From positions 1,471,501-1,535,500 of the forward strand of contig NZ_JAWXYB010000018.1 in assembly GCF_033842475.1 (NCBI RefSeq): a DNA stretch of 64,000 nucleotides, given 5' to 3'. The position numbers and the translations under genes were made by a program. The DNA comes from Acidiphilium acidophilum. Lineage in GTDB: Bacteria > Pseudomonadota > Alphaproteobacteria > Acetobacterales > Acetobacteraceae. The notes beneath the pieces were generated by a model that worked only from the letters and a program-made list of their open reading frames with translations, was not told where the DNA came from and did not search any database. How positions within the stretch are numbered: position 1 is the stretch's first letter; every line of letters starts with the position of its first letter. Below are positions 54,147 through 63,609 of the stretch, piece by piece.

Positions 54147-57100
54147 CTATTCGGCCGGGGCGGGTGCGCCCGGCCCATTGGTCTCGCTGGCCGAAGCCAG
54201 CCGCGACGCCGGACGCAGCCGATCCATCGCCAGATAGATCACGGGCGTGGTGAACAAGGTCAGCAACTGGCTGAGCAGCAAGCCGCCGATGATCGTGATG
54301 CCGAGCGGTGCGCGCAGTTCCGATCCCGCCCCGCCTTCGAGCACCAGCGGCACCGCACCGAACAGCGCCGCCAGCGTCGTCATCATGATCGGCCGGAACC
54401 GCAGGATCGCCGCTTCCATGATCGCAGCCTCCGGCGAAAGCCCGCGATTACGCTCGGCCTCGATCGCGAAATCGACCATGATGATACCGTTCTTTTTCAC
54501 GATCCCCATCAGCAGCACGATGCCGACCAGCGCCACCAGGGTGAACTCGGTGCCGGTGATCATCAACGCCAGCAACGCGCCGACCCCGGCGGACGGCAGG
54601 GTCGAAAGGATCGTCAACGGATGAATCGTCGATTCATACAGCACGCCCAGCACGATATAGATCACCACCAGTGCGGCGAGAATCAGCCACGGCTCCTGCG
54701 CCAGCGAGGTCTGGAACTCCGCTGCGGCCCCGCTGAACGAGCCTGAGATCGTCTCGGGTATGCCGAGCTTGCGCTCCGCCCCCAAAATAGCCGATTCCGC
54801 CGCACCGAGCGAGGAGCCGTTCGCAAGGTTGAAACTCAGCGTCACGGAGGGAAACTGATCCTCCCGGGTGATCGCCAGCGGTCCGAACTTGCGCTCGATC
54901 GTCGCCACCTGGGTGAGCGGCACCTGCGCGGGCAGGTTGGCCAGTGTATTGCTGTTGGCGGTACCCGAACTCGAAGTGGTCGAACTTGCGGAGCCTGCCG
55001 TCGTGGTCGAATTGCCGCTGACCGATCCGCCCGGCCCGAGAGCCGTGGTGCTGCTGCTCGAACTCAGGCCGCTCGCCGGCAGATAGATACTGGCAAGAGC
55101 CTGCGGCGACGACGCATATTGCGGATCGACCCCGAGCACGACGCGATACTGCGCGTTCTGGGTATAGATCGTGGAAATCTGGCGCTGGCCGAACGCATCG
55201 TAGAGCACCGCCTCGATCGTCGCCATACTGATCCCGAGCCGTGCGGCGGCGGCGCGATCGACCTTGATATACGTCTCAAGTCCCTGATTCTGCTGATCGC
55301 TCGCCAGATCCGCCAGTTGCGGCAGCTTCGCCATCGCCGCCTGGATTTTCCGCGCCCAGAGATCGAGTTCGGTCTGATTCGTGTCGGTCAGCGTATATTG
55401 GTACTGCGTCGGCGATATCCGGGACGACAAGGTAATGTCCTGCACCGGCTGCATATAGATGTTCAGCCCCGGAATCCCGGCCAGCGAGGATTGCAACTGG
55501 CTGATCACCGTGGTGATCCCCGGCCGCTTGCCGAACGGCGTGAGGGTGATGTTGAGCCGCCCGGTATTGGGTGTCGGGTTGGTCAGGCCCGAACCGAGCA
55601 GCGAGGTCACCCCGGCCACCGCCTTGTTGCGCAGAATGGTCGCCACCGCCTGCGATTGCAGCTTGTTCATCGCATCGAGCGAAATGCTCTGCGCGCCCTG
55701 CGTCACCGCCACGATCGCGCCGGTATCCTCCTGCGGCAGCAACGCCTTCGGAATGACGTAGAACAGGATCCCCGTGATCACGATGGTCGCGCCGAACAGC
55801 AGCATCATGAACCGGCGATGGCGCAGGCTCCAGTCCAGCCCGGTCTGATACCGGTTCCGCAGCGCCAGCAGCCCGGCCTCGGCGGCGCGCGCCACCCGCC
55901 CGGGCTTTGATTGATCGGCGGGACGCAGCAGCCGCGCACTCATCATCGGCGTCAGCGTCAAGGAAATCACCGCCGAAATCACCACCGCGATCGCCAGCGT
56001 CACCGCGAACTCCGAGAACAGCCGCCCGATCACCCCCGGCATGAACAGCAGCGGAATGAAAACCGCAACCAGCGAAATGGTCAGCGACACGATGGTGAAG
56101 CCGATCTGCCGGGAGCCGAGATACGCCGCGCGCATCGGCGTTTCGCCGGCCTCGATGAATCGCACGATATTCTCGATCATCACGATCGCATCGTCGACCA
56201 CGAATCCCGATGCCACAGTCAGCGCCATCAGCGACAAATTGTCGAGCTGATAGCCAAGCTCGCTCATCACCGCGAAGGTCGCGACGATCGAGAGCGGCAG
56301 CGCCACCGCAGGGATCAGCACCGCGCGGGGATTGGGCAGGAACAGAAAAATCACCAGGATCACCAGCAGCGCCGATGTGATCAGGGTGATCTGCACGTCA
56401 TTCACCGAAGCCTTGATCGTGCCGGTCCGGTTGGCGACGATCTGCACCTTGATCCCCGGCGGCAGATCCTTGCGCAATTCGCCGAGCGCCGACTGAACCC
56501 GCTGCACCGTGCTCACGATATTGGCGCCGGGCTGGCGCTGGATGTCGAGCACGACGGCGGGGACGTTGTTGTAGCTGCCCAGTTGCTGGTTATTTTCCAG
56601 CCCGTCCGTCACGGTGCCCACCGCCGAAAGCCGCACCGGCGCGTCGTGGGAATAGGCGATGATGAGGTTGCGGTATTGCGCGGGCGCGGTGATCTGGTCG
56701 TTGGCGCCCAGGGTGTAGGCTTGATTTTTGCCATCGAACGCGCCCTTGGCGCCGGTCTGGTTGGCATTGGAAATGGCGTTGCGGACATCCTCGAGCGACA
56801 GCCCGTAGGCGGCGAGCCGTGCCGGGTTCACATTGATACGGATCGCCTTGGTCATCCCCCCTTCGACCGAGACATTGCCGACCCCGGATATTTCCGAGAG
56901 CTTCGGCACGATCTGGGTCTGCGCCGCGTTCGCGATCGTGTAGATCGGCACGGTCGTCGAGGTGAGGGCAATGCTCACGATCGGCGCATCCGCCGGGTTC
57001 ACCTCGGTATAGGTCGGAGGATACTGCAAATTCGGCGGCAGTGTGCCCGAGGCGGCGTTGATCGCGGCCTGGACGTTCTGGGCTGCGGTATCGAGTGAAA

Positions 57101-57395
57101 CCGAAAGATCGAACCGCAGGGTGATCGCGCTGGTATTCTGGCTCGAAATCGAACTCATCGAGGAAAGACCGGCGATTTCCCCGAACTGGCGTTCGAGCGG
57201 GGCGGTGAGCAGTTTCGAGGCGGTATCCGGCGAAGCTCCGGGCAGCTTGGTCACCACCTGGATCGTCGGAAAATCCACCTGCGGCAGGGAGGAGACCGGC
57301 AGGGAGCGGTAGCCGAGCACACCGAGCAGAAAAATCGCGATCGCGAGCAGCGTGGTCGCAACCGGCCTGCCGATGAACGGTGCCGAAATATTCAC
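54147..57395 (-). CDS. RND multidrug efflux permease, first subunit (MdtB/MuxB-like)
   Basis: 1082 residues. The RND layout matches its neighbour: N-terminal GRPVATTLLAIAIFLLG, Asp pair in SGFVVDDAIVMIENIV near residue 395, and Met-Gly-Ile-Val-Lys-Lys-Asn-Gly-Ile-Ile-Met near the C-terminus. About 50 residues longer than usual because of a Ser/Thr/Gly-rich insert at about 771-818 in the second periplasmic loop (docking region). ATG 57395 overlaps the adaptor stop as ATGA. Second permease follows directly. Confidence 0.93.
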   Translation of the reverse strand: MNISAPFIGRPVATTLLAIAIFLLGVLGYRSLPVSSLPQVDFPTIQVVTKLPGASPDTASKLLTAPLERQFGEIAGLSSMSSISSQNTSAITLRFDLSVSLDTAAQNVQAAINAASGTLPPNLQYPPTYTEVNPADAPIVSIALTSTTVPIYTIANAAQTQIVPKLSEISGVGNVSVEGGMTKAIRINVNPARLAAYGLSLEDVRNAISNANQTGAKGAFDGKNQAYTLGANDQITAPAQYRNLIIAYSHDAPVRLSAVGTVTDGLENNQQLGSYNNVPAVVLDIQRQPGANIVSTVQRVQSALGELRKDLPPGIKVQIVANRTGTIKASVNDVQITLITSALLVILVIFLFLPNPRAVLIPAVALPLSIVATFAVMSELGYQLDNLSLMALTVASGFVVDDAIVMIENIVRFIEAGETPMRAAYLGSRQIGFTIVSLTISLVAVFIPLLFMPGVIGRLFSEFAVTLAIAVVISAVISLTLTPMMSARLLRPADQSKPGRVARAAEAGLLALRNRYQTGLDWSLRHRRFMMLLFGATIVITGILFYVIPKALLPQEDTGAIVAVTQGAQSISLDAMNKLQSQAVATILRNKAVAGVTSLLGSGLTNPTPNTGRLNITLTPFGKRPGITTVISQLQSSLAGIPGLNIYMQPVQDITLSSRISPTQYQYTLTDTNQTELDLWARKIQAAMAKLPQLADLASDQQNQGLETYIKVDRAAAARLGISMATIEAVLYDAFGQRQISTIYTQNAQYRVVLGVDPQYASSPQALASIYLPASGLSSSSSTTALGPGGSVSGNSTTTAGSASSTTSSSGTANSNTLANLPAQVPLTQVATIERKFGPLAITREDQFPSVTLSFNLANGSSLGAAESAILGAERKLGIPETISGSFSGAAAEFQTSLAQEPWLILAALVVIYIVLGVLYESTIHPLTILSTLPSAGVGALLALMITGTEFTLVALVGIVLLMGIVKKNGIIMVDFAIEAERNRGLSPEAAIMEAAILRFRPIMMTTLAALFGAVPLVLEGGAGSELRAPLGITIIGGLLLSQLLTLFTTPVIYLAMDRLRPASRLASASETNGPGAPAPAE

Positions 57396-58597
57396 GCAGA
57401 ACCGCCCGGTGTCGGCGCGCCGGTCCCGGAGGTCGCGCCAGCGCCCGCACCGGTGACGATCTTGACCTTGGAGCCGTCCTTGAGTCGGGAATTCCCTTCG
57501 GTCACCACCTCCTCGCCGGCGGTGATGCCTTTCGTGATGACGATCGTCGCTTCATCCTCGTAGCCGATCGTCACCGCCTGATCGATCACCGTCGGGTTCT
57601 TGTGGCCCGCGGCGGACGGCTTGATCAGAAACACGAAACTTCCCTGCGGCCCCTGCTGCACGGCGACCGGCGGCACCGTCACCGCATTGGGGATGGTGCG
57701 CACCAGCGTGCGGACGTTCACATAGGCGCCCGGCCACAAGGCGAGCTTCGGATTGGGAAAATTGCCCTTCAACGTCAGCGTCCCGGTGCTGGCGCTCACC
57801 GTGTTGTCCAGCACGGAAATTACCCCGTGATCGAGCACTTTGGCGGTCTGCGGATTGCCTTCCGCCGTCGCGACGAGATCGACCTTGCCCTTGCTCATCG
57901 CCGCCGTGATCTGCGGCAGGTCCTGCTGCGGCAGGCTGAACTGCACCGAAACCGGTTGCAGCGTATTGATCACGACAATCCCGTTCGACAGATTCGGGTT
58001 GACGATATTCCCGGCATTGACCTGCAGAATTCCGGTGATGCCCGAAATCGGGGCGGTGATTTTGGTGTATCCCAGACTGATCTGATCGGATTCGATGCTG
58101 GCCTTGTCCTGCATCACCAGTGCGCGGTCTTCCGCCGCCGTGGCATTCGCGGTCGCCGCCTGCTGTTTCGAGGTATAATTCTGCGCGACCAGCGAGGCGT
58201 ACTGGCGCGCCTGCAATTCGGCGTTGACCAAGCTCGCCTGATCCTGCGCAAGCTTCGCCTTGGCCTGCGCCAGCGTCGCCTGATAGGGGGCAGGGTCGAT
58301 CTCGGCGATCTCCTGCCCCTTCTTCACGAACTGCCCCTCATGGAACAGGACTTTTTCGAGCGGCCCGGTGATCATCGGCTGCACCGTCACTGTGCGGTAG
58401 GGCACCACGGTCCCGAGCGCATCGAGATAGACCGGTACGGTCTGCACAACGGCCTTCGCGACCGTCACGGGTATCGCGGTCGATGCCATATGTTTCTTCT
58501 TGCCGGTCCCGTGCTCCAGCCGGATCACCACGACGGCGACCAGCACGAGCACGACAACGACAACGACAACGATCACTCTGCCCCGGCGTCTCGCCAT
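57392..58597 (-). CDS. RND efflux periplasmic adaptor (membrane fusion protein, MdtA-like)
   Basis: 401 residues linking the permeases to the outer-membrane channel. N-terminal membrane anchor (Val/Leu-rich, residues 8-26), lipoyl half-motifs around GPLEKVLFHEGQFVKKGQEI near 80-97 and TAPISGITGILQVNAGNIV near 175-193, an alpha-hairpin between, and a beta-barrel with FPNPKLALWPGAYVNVRTLV near 283. The C-terminus is a Gly/Ala/Thr tail. Overlaps the first permease by 4 bp and follows the outer-membrane factor gene by 2 bp. Confidence 0.94.
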   Translation of the reverse strand: MARRRGRVIVVVVVVVLVLVAVVVIRLEHGTGKKKHMASTAIPVTVAKAVVQTVPVYLDALGTVVPYRTVTVQPMITGPLEKVLFHEGQFVKKGQEIAEIDPAPYQATLAQAKAKLAQDQASLVNAELQARQYASLVAQNYTSKQQAATANATAAEDRALVMQDKASIESDQISLGYTKITAPISGITGILQVNAGNIVNPNLSNGIVVINTLQPVSVQFSLPQQDLPQITAAMSKGKVDLVATAEGNPQTAKVLDHGVISVLDNTVSASTGTLTLKGNFPNPKLALWPGAYVNVRTLVRTIPNAVTVPPVAVQQGPQGSFVFLIKPSAAGHKNPTVIDQAVTIGYEDEATIVITKGITAGEEVVTEGNSRLKDGSKVKIVTGAGAGATSGTGAPTPGGSA

Positions 58598-58599
58598 GA

Positions 58600-60111
58600 T
58601 TATCGCACCTCGTTCTTTGGTAACACCCAGCCGCCGCCCATCGCCTTGTACAAATTCACCGCCGCATCCAGCCGCGTGAGCCGCGATTGTTCCAAAGTAT
58701 TCTCATCGGAAAGCAGGGTCTCCTCGGCATTGAGCACGGTGCTGACATCGACGACGCCTGCCTGAAGCTGCGCCCGCGCCCCGTCGAGCGCCGCCTGCGC
58801 GCGTTGCACCGCGATCTGCTGCAGATGCTCCTGGTCGGTCGCGTAATGCAGCGCCGTCATCGCGGTTTCGACATCGGTGAACGCCTGAACCACCGCCTGC
58901 TCATATTTCGCGACATCCTCTCGATACGTCGCCCGATCGACGTTGAGCGTGCCGGTCAATGCGCCACCCTCGAAAATCGGCTGGCTCAACGAGGACACCG
59001 CCGAGAGCAGGGCCGAGCCGGGGTTGAACAACGTATTGAGCGCCGTGCTCTGCCACCCGCCCGACCCGGTCAGCGTGATCGAGGGAAAGAACGACGCGAA
59101 CGCGCCGCGAACCGTCGCATTGGCGCCGATCAGGGTGGCCTCCGCCTCGGCCACGTCCGGCCGCCGCTCAAGCAACTGGGCCGGTAATCCCGGTCGCAGC
59201 GGCGGGACGACGATGTCGTTGAGCGATCCACCCTTGACCCGGAGAAACTCGGGCGCCTTGCCGGTCAGAATGCCCAGCCCCAGCGCCTGCTGGCGCAACT
59301 CGGACACCAGATTCGGAATCGTCGCCCGTTCGCTCGCGACCAGTGCCGCCTGCTGCGCGACGGTCGGCTCATCCACCACGCCGGCCTTGAATTCCGCCTT
59401 CAACTGAGCGAGCAGACCCTGCGCGGCATCGAGATTATGATGCGCGATCGCCAGTTCATCCTCGTAAGCGAGAACCTGGAAATACGTGGTCGCGACCGAG
59501 GCTTCCTCGGTCAGCGCAACCGTCGCCGCATTGAACTGCGCCGCCGCCGCATTGGCCTGCGCCGCCCGCAGCGCATCGTAATTCTTGCCCCAGAAATCGA
59601 GCTCATACGAGGCCTGGAAATTTGCCGAATAACTGTGCGTGGTCGAATTCTTGCCCGATCCCACGCCGCCGAACTGCGAAAAGGCGGAGCGCGAAGACGC
59701 ACCCGCCGCCCCGGTCCCGGCCTGCTGGAAGTTGCCGCTACCCGATCCCGTAATGCTCGGCAGCAAGGGCGATCCGGATACCTCGATCTGCGCGTTCGCC
59801 GCCTCCAGCTGATCGATCGCCTCGATCACCGAAAAATTATGAAGCTTGGCGGCCTCCACCAGCGAATCGAGTTCGGGCGACCCGAAATTGCGCCACCATC
59901 CCGGCTTCGGCCACGCCGGCGCCGCGCGCGAGGGCGAGAGGAAAGCGGTCGGCACCGCGAGTTTCGGGCCATGAAACGACGGCCCCACGACACAGCCCGC
60001 AAGCAGCAAGGGCGTTGCCAGAAGCCCGAAGCGAACCAACGGCCTCGCGCCGATCACAGATCGCAAGGCCGGCAGGCGTGAAAACAGGCGGGGAGGGGAG
60101 GCGTTCTGCAC
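58600..60111 (-). CDS. Outer-membrane efflux lipoprotein (NodT/OprM family)
   Basis: 503 residues, first gene of the operon. Lipobox LLLAGC near residue 40, then the two OEP repeats with long helices: SLVEAAKLHNFSVIEAIDQL near 90, LAYEDELAIAHHNLDAAQGLL near 215 and the second repeat with RRPDVAEAEATLIGANATVRGAFASFFPSI near 310-340. Forms the trimeric exit duct. About 60 bp separate it from the divergent phosphatase's 3' side gene at 60172, with both genes on the minus strand, so the promoter is in or before that spacer. Confidence 0.93.
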   Translation of the reverse strand: MQNASPPRLFSRLPALRSVIGARPLVRFGLLATPLLLAGCVVGPSFHGPKLAVPTAFLSPSRAAPAWPKPGWWRNFGSPELDSLVEAAKLHNFSVIEAIDQLEAANAQIEVSGSPLLPSITGSGSGNFQQAGTGAAGASSRSAFSQFGGVGSGKNSTTHSYSANFQASYELDFWGKNYDALRAAQANAAAAQFNAATVALTEEASVATTYFQVLAYEDELAIAHHNLDAAQGLLAQLKAEFKAGVVDEPTVAQQAALVASERATIPNLVSELRQQALGLGILTGKAPEFLRVKGGSLNDIVVPPLRPGLPAQLLERRPDVAEAEATLIGANATVRGAFASFFPSITLTGSGGWQSTALNTLFNPGSALLSAVSSLSQPIFEGGALTGTLNVDRATYREDVAKYEQAVVQAFTDVETAMTALHYATDQEHLQQIAVQRAQAALDGARAQLQAGVVDVSTVLNAEETLLSDENTLEQSRLTRLDAAVNLYKAMGGGWVLPKNEVR

Positions 60112-60171
60112 ATCATGTCGATCCTGCCTTACCGCCCAATTGTAACAGTGTCATTGCATCGGTGCGTGAGG

Positions 60172-60726
60172 TCACGGATGCCAGCGCAATTCGCCCGGCG
60201 GCGCGCTGCGCGGATCGTACTCGATCCATTGCCCGTTCATCAGCGATTGCCCGGTGAGCGCAAGAATGAACGCCCAGTGGCTCACCACCAGCGTCTCGCG
60301 CCAGTCCTCGCGCGCGGCCATCCGCTCCCGAAACGCCGCCGCCCGCCCGATCACCGATGCCTCGGTCTCGATGCGGTCCGGCCACCACGGATCGGTCAGA
60401 TGCGCGAAATCGTGATCAGGAAACCGCGCGGCCAGAATGCCGCGCCCGCTGCCGATGTCGCAGGTGAACGCATAGCGTTCGCGAATGAGCGGCTCGATTT
60501 CGATCGTGAGCTCCCGTTGCGCCAGCATCGGCGCCGCCGTCTGCAGCGTCCGTGTATAGGGCGAGACGATCAACCGGCGCAGCTTCCGGTCCGCGAGCGC
60601 CTGTGCCGCCGCCACCGCCTGCTCATGTCCCGCCGGCGTCAGCGTTGGGTCCTCGATACCGGGGTCCTGTCGCGTCGCACTGAAATGAAGGTTGAACTGG
60701 CTCTGGCCATGACGAAGCAGGATCAT
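60172..60726 (-). CDS. Histidine phosphatase family protein
   Basis: A 184-residue phosphoglycerate-mutase-like phosphatase. LLRHGQSQFN near residue 4 carries the catalytic His of the Arg-His-Gly motif; Ser-Pro-Tyr-Thr-Arg-Thr-Leu-Gln-Thr-Ala near 55, Glu in EPLIRERYAFTCDIGSGR near 78-95, and second His in VVSHWAFIL near 149 complete the site. Substrate unknown; such proteins act on sugar phosphates or proteins. Upstream of the efflux operon on the same strand (60 bp), possibly a separate unit; divergent from timA. Confidence 0.9.
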   Translation of the reverse strand: MILLRHGQSQFNLHFSATRQDPGIEDPTLTPAGHEQAVAAAQALADRKLRRLIVSPYTRTLQTAAPMLAQRELTIEIEPLIRERYAFTCDIGSGRGILAARFPDHDFAHLTDPWWPDRIETEASVIGRAAAFRERMAAREDWRETLVVSHWAFILALTGQSLMNGQWIEYDPRSAPPGELRWHP

Positions 60727-60868
60727 GGCGCAGCGATACCGTGCGCCGCGCCGCGCGGCAAACCGGCGGCCCGAAGCCGCACCCGATGCGGCTCCCGGTT
60801 GCGGCTTCGGGTGTCAGGGCCTATCACGGCACTCCGGGCCGTGCTCCGAACACAGGTGTCAACACGCG

Positions 60869-61537
60869 ATGTACAAGGGTTTTCCGCTCGATATCGTTCT
60901 TCTTGCCCTGGTGGCGGGATTTCTGGTGCTGCGTCTGCGCAGCGTTCTGGGCAAGCGCACCGGCTACGAGCGCCCACCGCTGCCCGAACAACAGAGTGTC
61001 GGCCTGCGCGGCCCTGCCGCCCCGGTAATCGACGGCATCGTCGAGCCGATCCGCGCGCGTCCCGGCCGCCCGATCCCCACGCCGCACACCGCCGTTGGCC
61101 AGGCCCTCGCGCGGATCGCCGAAGCGGATCGCAATTTCGATCCGGTCAAATTCATCGACACCGCGGAAGCCAGCTTTCGCCGGATCGTCACCGCCTACGC
61201 GAGCGGCGATCTCACCACCTTGCGCACTCTGCTGACGCCCACGGTCTACACGACCTTCGAACACGCGATCACCGCCCGCTCCGAAGCCGGCGAAACCCAC
61301 ACGACCGAAATCAAGGCGATCGTCGAGGCGAGCATCGATGAAGCCGAAATGCTGGGCGATCATGCGGTGATCGTGGTTCGCTTCGTCTCCGATCAGGAAA
61401 ATTTCACACGTGACCGCACCGGGCAGATCATCGTGGGTACCGAATCGGTTACCGAAATCGTCGATCTCTGGAGCTTCGAGCGGAGTGTGAATTCCTCCGA
61501 TCCGCTCTGGCGCCTTGCAGCGGCGCGAAGCGGCTGA
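60869..61537 (+). CDS. Tim44/TimA-family membrane-associated protein
   Basis: A 222-residue protein. An N-terminal membrane helix (PLDIVLLALVAGFLVLRLRSVLG) is followed by the Tim44-like C-terminal domain: Phe-Asp-Pro-Val-Lys-Phe-Ile-Asp-Thr-Ala-Glu-Ala-Ser-Phe-Arg-Arg-Ile-Val near residue 94, DLTTLRTLLTPTVYTTFEHAI near 115, and Thr-Glu-Ile-Val-Asp-Leu-Trp-Ser-Phe-Glu-Arg near 195. This is the alphaproteobacterial relative of the mitochondrial import adaptor Tim44. Start ATG 60869. It is followed 3 bp later by mltA, the fixed alphaproteobacterial order. Confidence 0.91.
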   Translation: MYKGFPLDIVLLALVAGFLVLRLRSVLGKRTGYERPPLPEQQSVGLRGPAAPVIDGIVEPIRARPGRPIPTPHTAVGQALARIAEADRNFDPVKFIDTAEASFRRIVTAYASGDLTTLRTLLTPTVYTTFEHAITARSEAGETHTTEIKAIVEASIDEAEMLGDHAVIVVRFVSDQENFTRDRTGQIIVGTESVTEIVDLWSFERSVNSSDPLWRLAAARSG

Positions 61538-61540
61538 CGC

Positions 61541-62803
61541 ATGCGTGAATGGATGAACAGGCGGCCCGGCACCGCCACGGCGACGCATGAACCCCGGCAC
61601 GAGCAGAACAGGCGGCTGGTGTCCCCGATCAGGACGGCTCTGTTCTGCGCCGTCACCCTCCTCATCGCCGGCTGCGCGACACGCCCACCGGCCGACACGT
61701 CAGGCGGGCAGGGCGGTTTCACACCGGTTGCCTACAGCGCGTTGCCCGGATGGGGCCCGCAGGCCGCAATCGCGGGTCTTGATTCCTTCACCCGCTCCTG
61801 CCGCGCGATCGATGTCATGCCGGAGGATCAGAGCCTTGGGGGCACCGGCACCGCCGCCGCCGAAGGTGGCAAGGCCGGTCTGTGGCGCAATGTCTGCGCC
61901 GCCGCCCGCGCCGTTCCGCCGGACGATGCCGCCGCCGCCCAGACCTTCTTCCAGTCGAACCTCGTCCCGTATCAGGCCAGCACCGCCGCCCGGATCACCG
62001 GCTATTACGAACCGGTCTATGCCGGTTCCGAGGTGAAACTCCCCGGCTACGACATCCCGCTCTACGCCCGCCCGCGCAATCTCGTGCTCGCCAACCTCTC
62101 CGCCTTTCGGGACAGCACCGGCAAGCAGCGCATCGTCGGCCGCCTGCGTTACGGCAAGCTGGTACCCTACTACACCCGGACCAGAATCGAATCCGGCGCG
62201 ATCGCCCGTCAGGCCCATGTCATCGCCTGGCTGCGCGACCCGGTGGATGCCTACATGGCCGAAGTCCAGGGGTCCGCCGAGTTGCGCCTGCCCGATGGCA
62301 CACTGATCGATCTCGGGTTCGATGGCACCAACGGCCGCGCCTACACCCCGATCGGCAAACTGATGGTCGAAAAGGGCGATCTCGCCGCCAATGACGTCTC
62401 GGCCCCCTCGATCAGCGCCTGGCTCCGCGCCCACCCCGCCCAGGCCTCGGGCCTGATGGATGCGAACAAGAACTACGTCTTCTTCAAGCGTGTCCGCGAC
62501 GTGCCCGATGGTCTCGGCGCGCCCGGCGCACTCGGCGTTCCGCTCACCCCGGAAGGCTCGGTCGCGGTCGATGAAAAGGCGATTCCCCTCGGCGCGCCCG
62601 TCTTCATCGCGACCAAAACCCTCGACCGCCTCACCACCGCGCAGGATATCGATGTCGGTGCCAAAGGCGCCTCGGCAGCCCAGATCTTTTTCGGCCTGGG
62701 CGACCGCGCCGCCCAGCGCGCCGGAGCCATGGACGAGGTCGGCAGCCTTTACGTCCTGCTGCCCCGTCCGGTCGCCTCCCCTTCAACCGGAGCCTCCTCG
62801 TGA
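61541..62803 (+). CDS. mltA: Membrane-bound lytic murein transglycosylase A
   Basis: Cleaves peptidoglycan between MurNAc and GlcNAc at the inner side of the outer membrane. 420 residues. Lipobox LLIAGC near residue 45; MltA domain with AARITGYYEPVYAGS near 148, Pro-Leu-Tyr-Ala-Arg-Pro near 170, and a 3D (Asp-rich) domain near the C-terminus with GKLMVEKGDL and the IDVGAKGASAAQIFFG block near 370. Length and order match the family. ATG 61541 is used, ATG 61553 possible. Ends in GTGA overlapping the next start. Confidence 0.95.
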   Translation: MREWMNRRPGTATATHEPRHEQNRRLVSPIRTALFCAVTLLIAGCATRPPADTSGGQGGFTPVAYSALPGWGPQAAIAGLDSFTRSCRAIDVMPEDQSLGGTGTAAAEGGKAGLWRNVCAAARAVPPDDAAAAQTFFQSNLVPYQASTAARITGYYEPVYAGSEVKLPGYDIPLYARPRNLVLANLSAFRDSTGKQRIVGRLRYGKLVPYYTRTRIESGAIARQAHVIAWLRDPVDAYMAEVQGSAELRLPDGTLIDLGFDGTNGRAYTPIGKLMVEKGDLAANDVSAPSISAWLRAHPAQASGLMDANKNYVFFKRVRDVPDGLGAPGALGVPLTPEGSVAVDEKAIPLGAPVFIATKTLDRLTTAQDIDVGAKGASAAQIFFGLGDRAAQRAGAMDEVGSLYVLLPRPVASPSTGASS

Positions 62804-63609
62804 ACGACGCCCCCCTCCACGACAACAGGCCCGATGATACCCGGCAGTCCCGGCCGCGTGTCGCCCTGTTCATCACCTGCCTCGCCGATCTCTATCGCCC
62901 GAGCGTGGGTTTCGCGGCGATCCGCCTGCTCGAAGCCGCCGGCTGCACCGTCGAGGTGCCCCGCGCCCAGACCTGCTGCGGCCAGCCCGCCTATAATTCC
63001 GGCGACCGCGCCACCGCCCGCGCCCTCGCCGAAGCGCTGATCACCAGCCTCGCCGGGTACGATTATGTCGTCGCCCCCTCAGGCTCCTGCGCCGGCATGA
63101 TCCGTCGGCACATGCCCGCCTTGTTCGAGCAGGACCCCGACCAGCGCAGCCGCGCCGAGGCAATCGCCGCCAAAACCTGGGAACTCACCAGCTTCCTTGT
63201 CGATGTGATGGGCTTCGCCGGGCTTGATCTGACGCTCCCCGTCCGCGCCACCTATCACGACAGTTGCGCCGGCCTGCGCGAACTCGGCATCAAAGCCCAG
63301 CCCCGCGCCCTTCTTGCCAAAGTCGCGGGCCTTGATCTCGTCGAAATGGCCGAGCCCGAAATCTGCTGCGGCTTCGGCGGCACGTTCTGCGTCAAATACC
63401 CCGACATCTCCGCGCGCATGACCGGCGATAAAACCGCCGATATCGCCACCACCGGGGCCGACCTCCTGCTCGCCGGCGATCTCGGCTGCCTGCTCAACAT
63501 GGCCGGCAAACTCTCCCGAGAAGGCAAACCCGTCGCGGTCCGCCACATCGCCGAAGTTCTCGCCGGCATGACCACCGGCTTGCCACCGATCGGAGGACCA
63601 CGCGGTTGA
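62800..63609 (+). CDS. (Fe-S)-binding protein, LutA/GlpC-like CCG-domain protein
   Basis: 269 residues with two CCG domains. First: [15 protein letters not shown] near residue 25 and Thr-Cys-Cys-Gly-Gln-Pro near 58; second: Tyr-His-Asp-Ser-Cys-Ala-Gly-Leu-Arg near 150 and [15 protein letters not shown] near 187. This is the LutA/YkgE subunit pattern of lactate or other 2-hydroxy-acid oxidising complexes. The usual partners lutB and lutC are not adjacent here, so the function cannot be fixed. GTG 62800 overlaps the mltA stop; no ribosome site needed if coupled. Confidence 0.88.
   Translation: MNDAPLHDNRPDDTRQSRPRVALFITCLADLYRPSVGFAAIRLLEAAGCTVEVPRAQTCCGQPAYNSGDRATARALAEALITSLAGYDYVVAPSGSCAGMIRRHMPALFEQDPDQRSRAEAIAAKTWELTSFLVDVMGFAGLDLTLPVRATYHDSCAGLRELGIKAQPRALLAKVAGLDLVEMAEPEICCGFGGTFCVKYPDISARMTGDKTADIATTGADLLLAGDLGCLLNMAGKLSREGKPVAVRHIAEVLAGMTTGLPPIGGPRG
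63592..63597 (+). promoter_or_regulatory. Strong ribosome-binding site deciding the TTG start of kup
   Basis: GGAGGA at 63592-63597 lies 8 bases before TTG 63606. The TTG overlaps the preceding TGA (TTGA). There is no in-frame ATG near the start of the Kup homology, so this site fixes the start. Confidence 0.8.
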
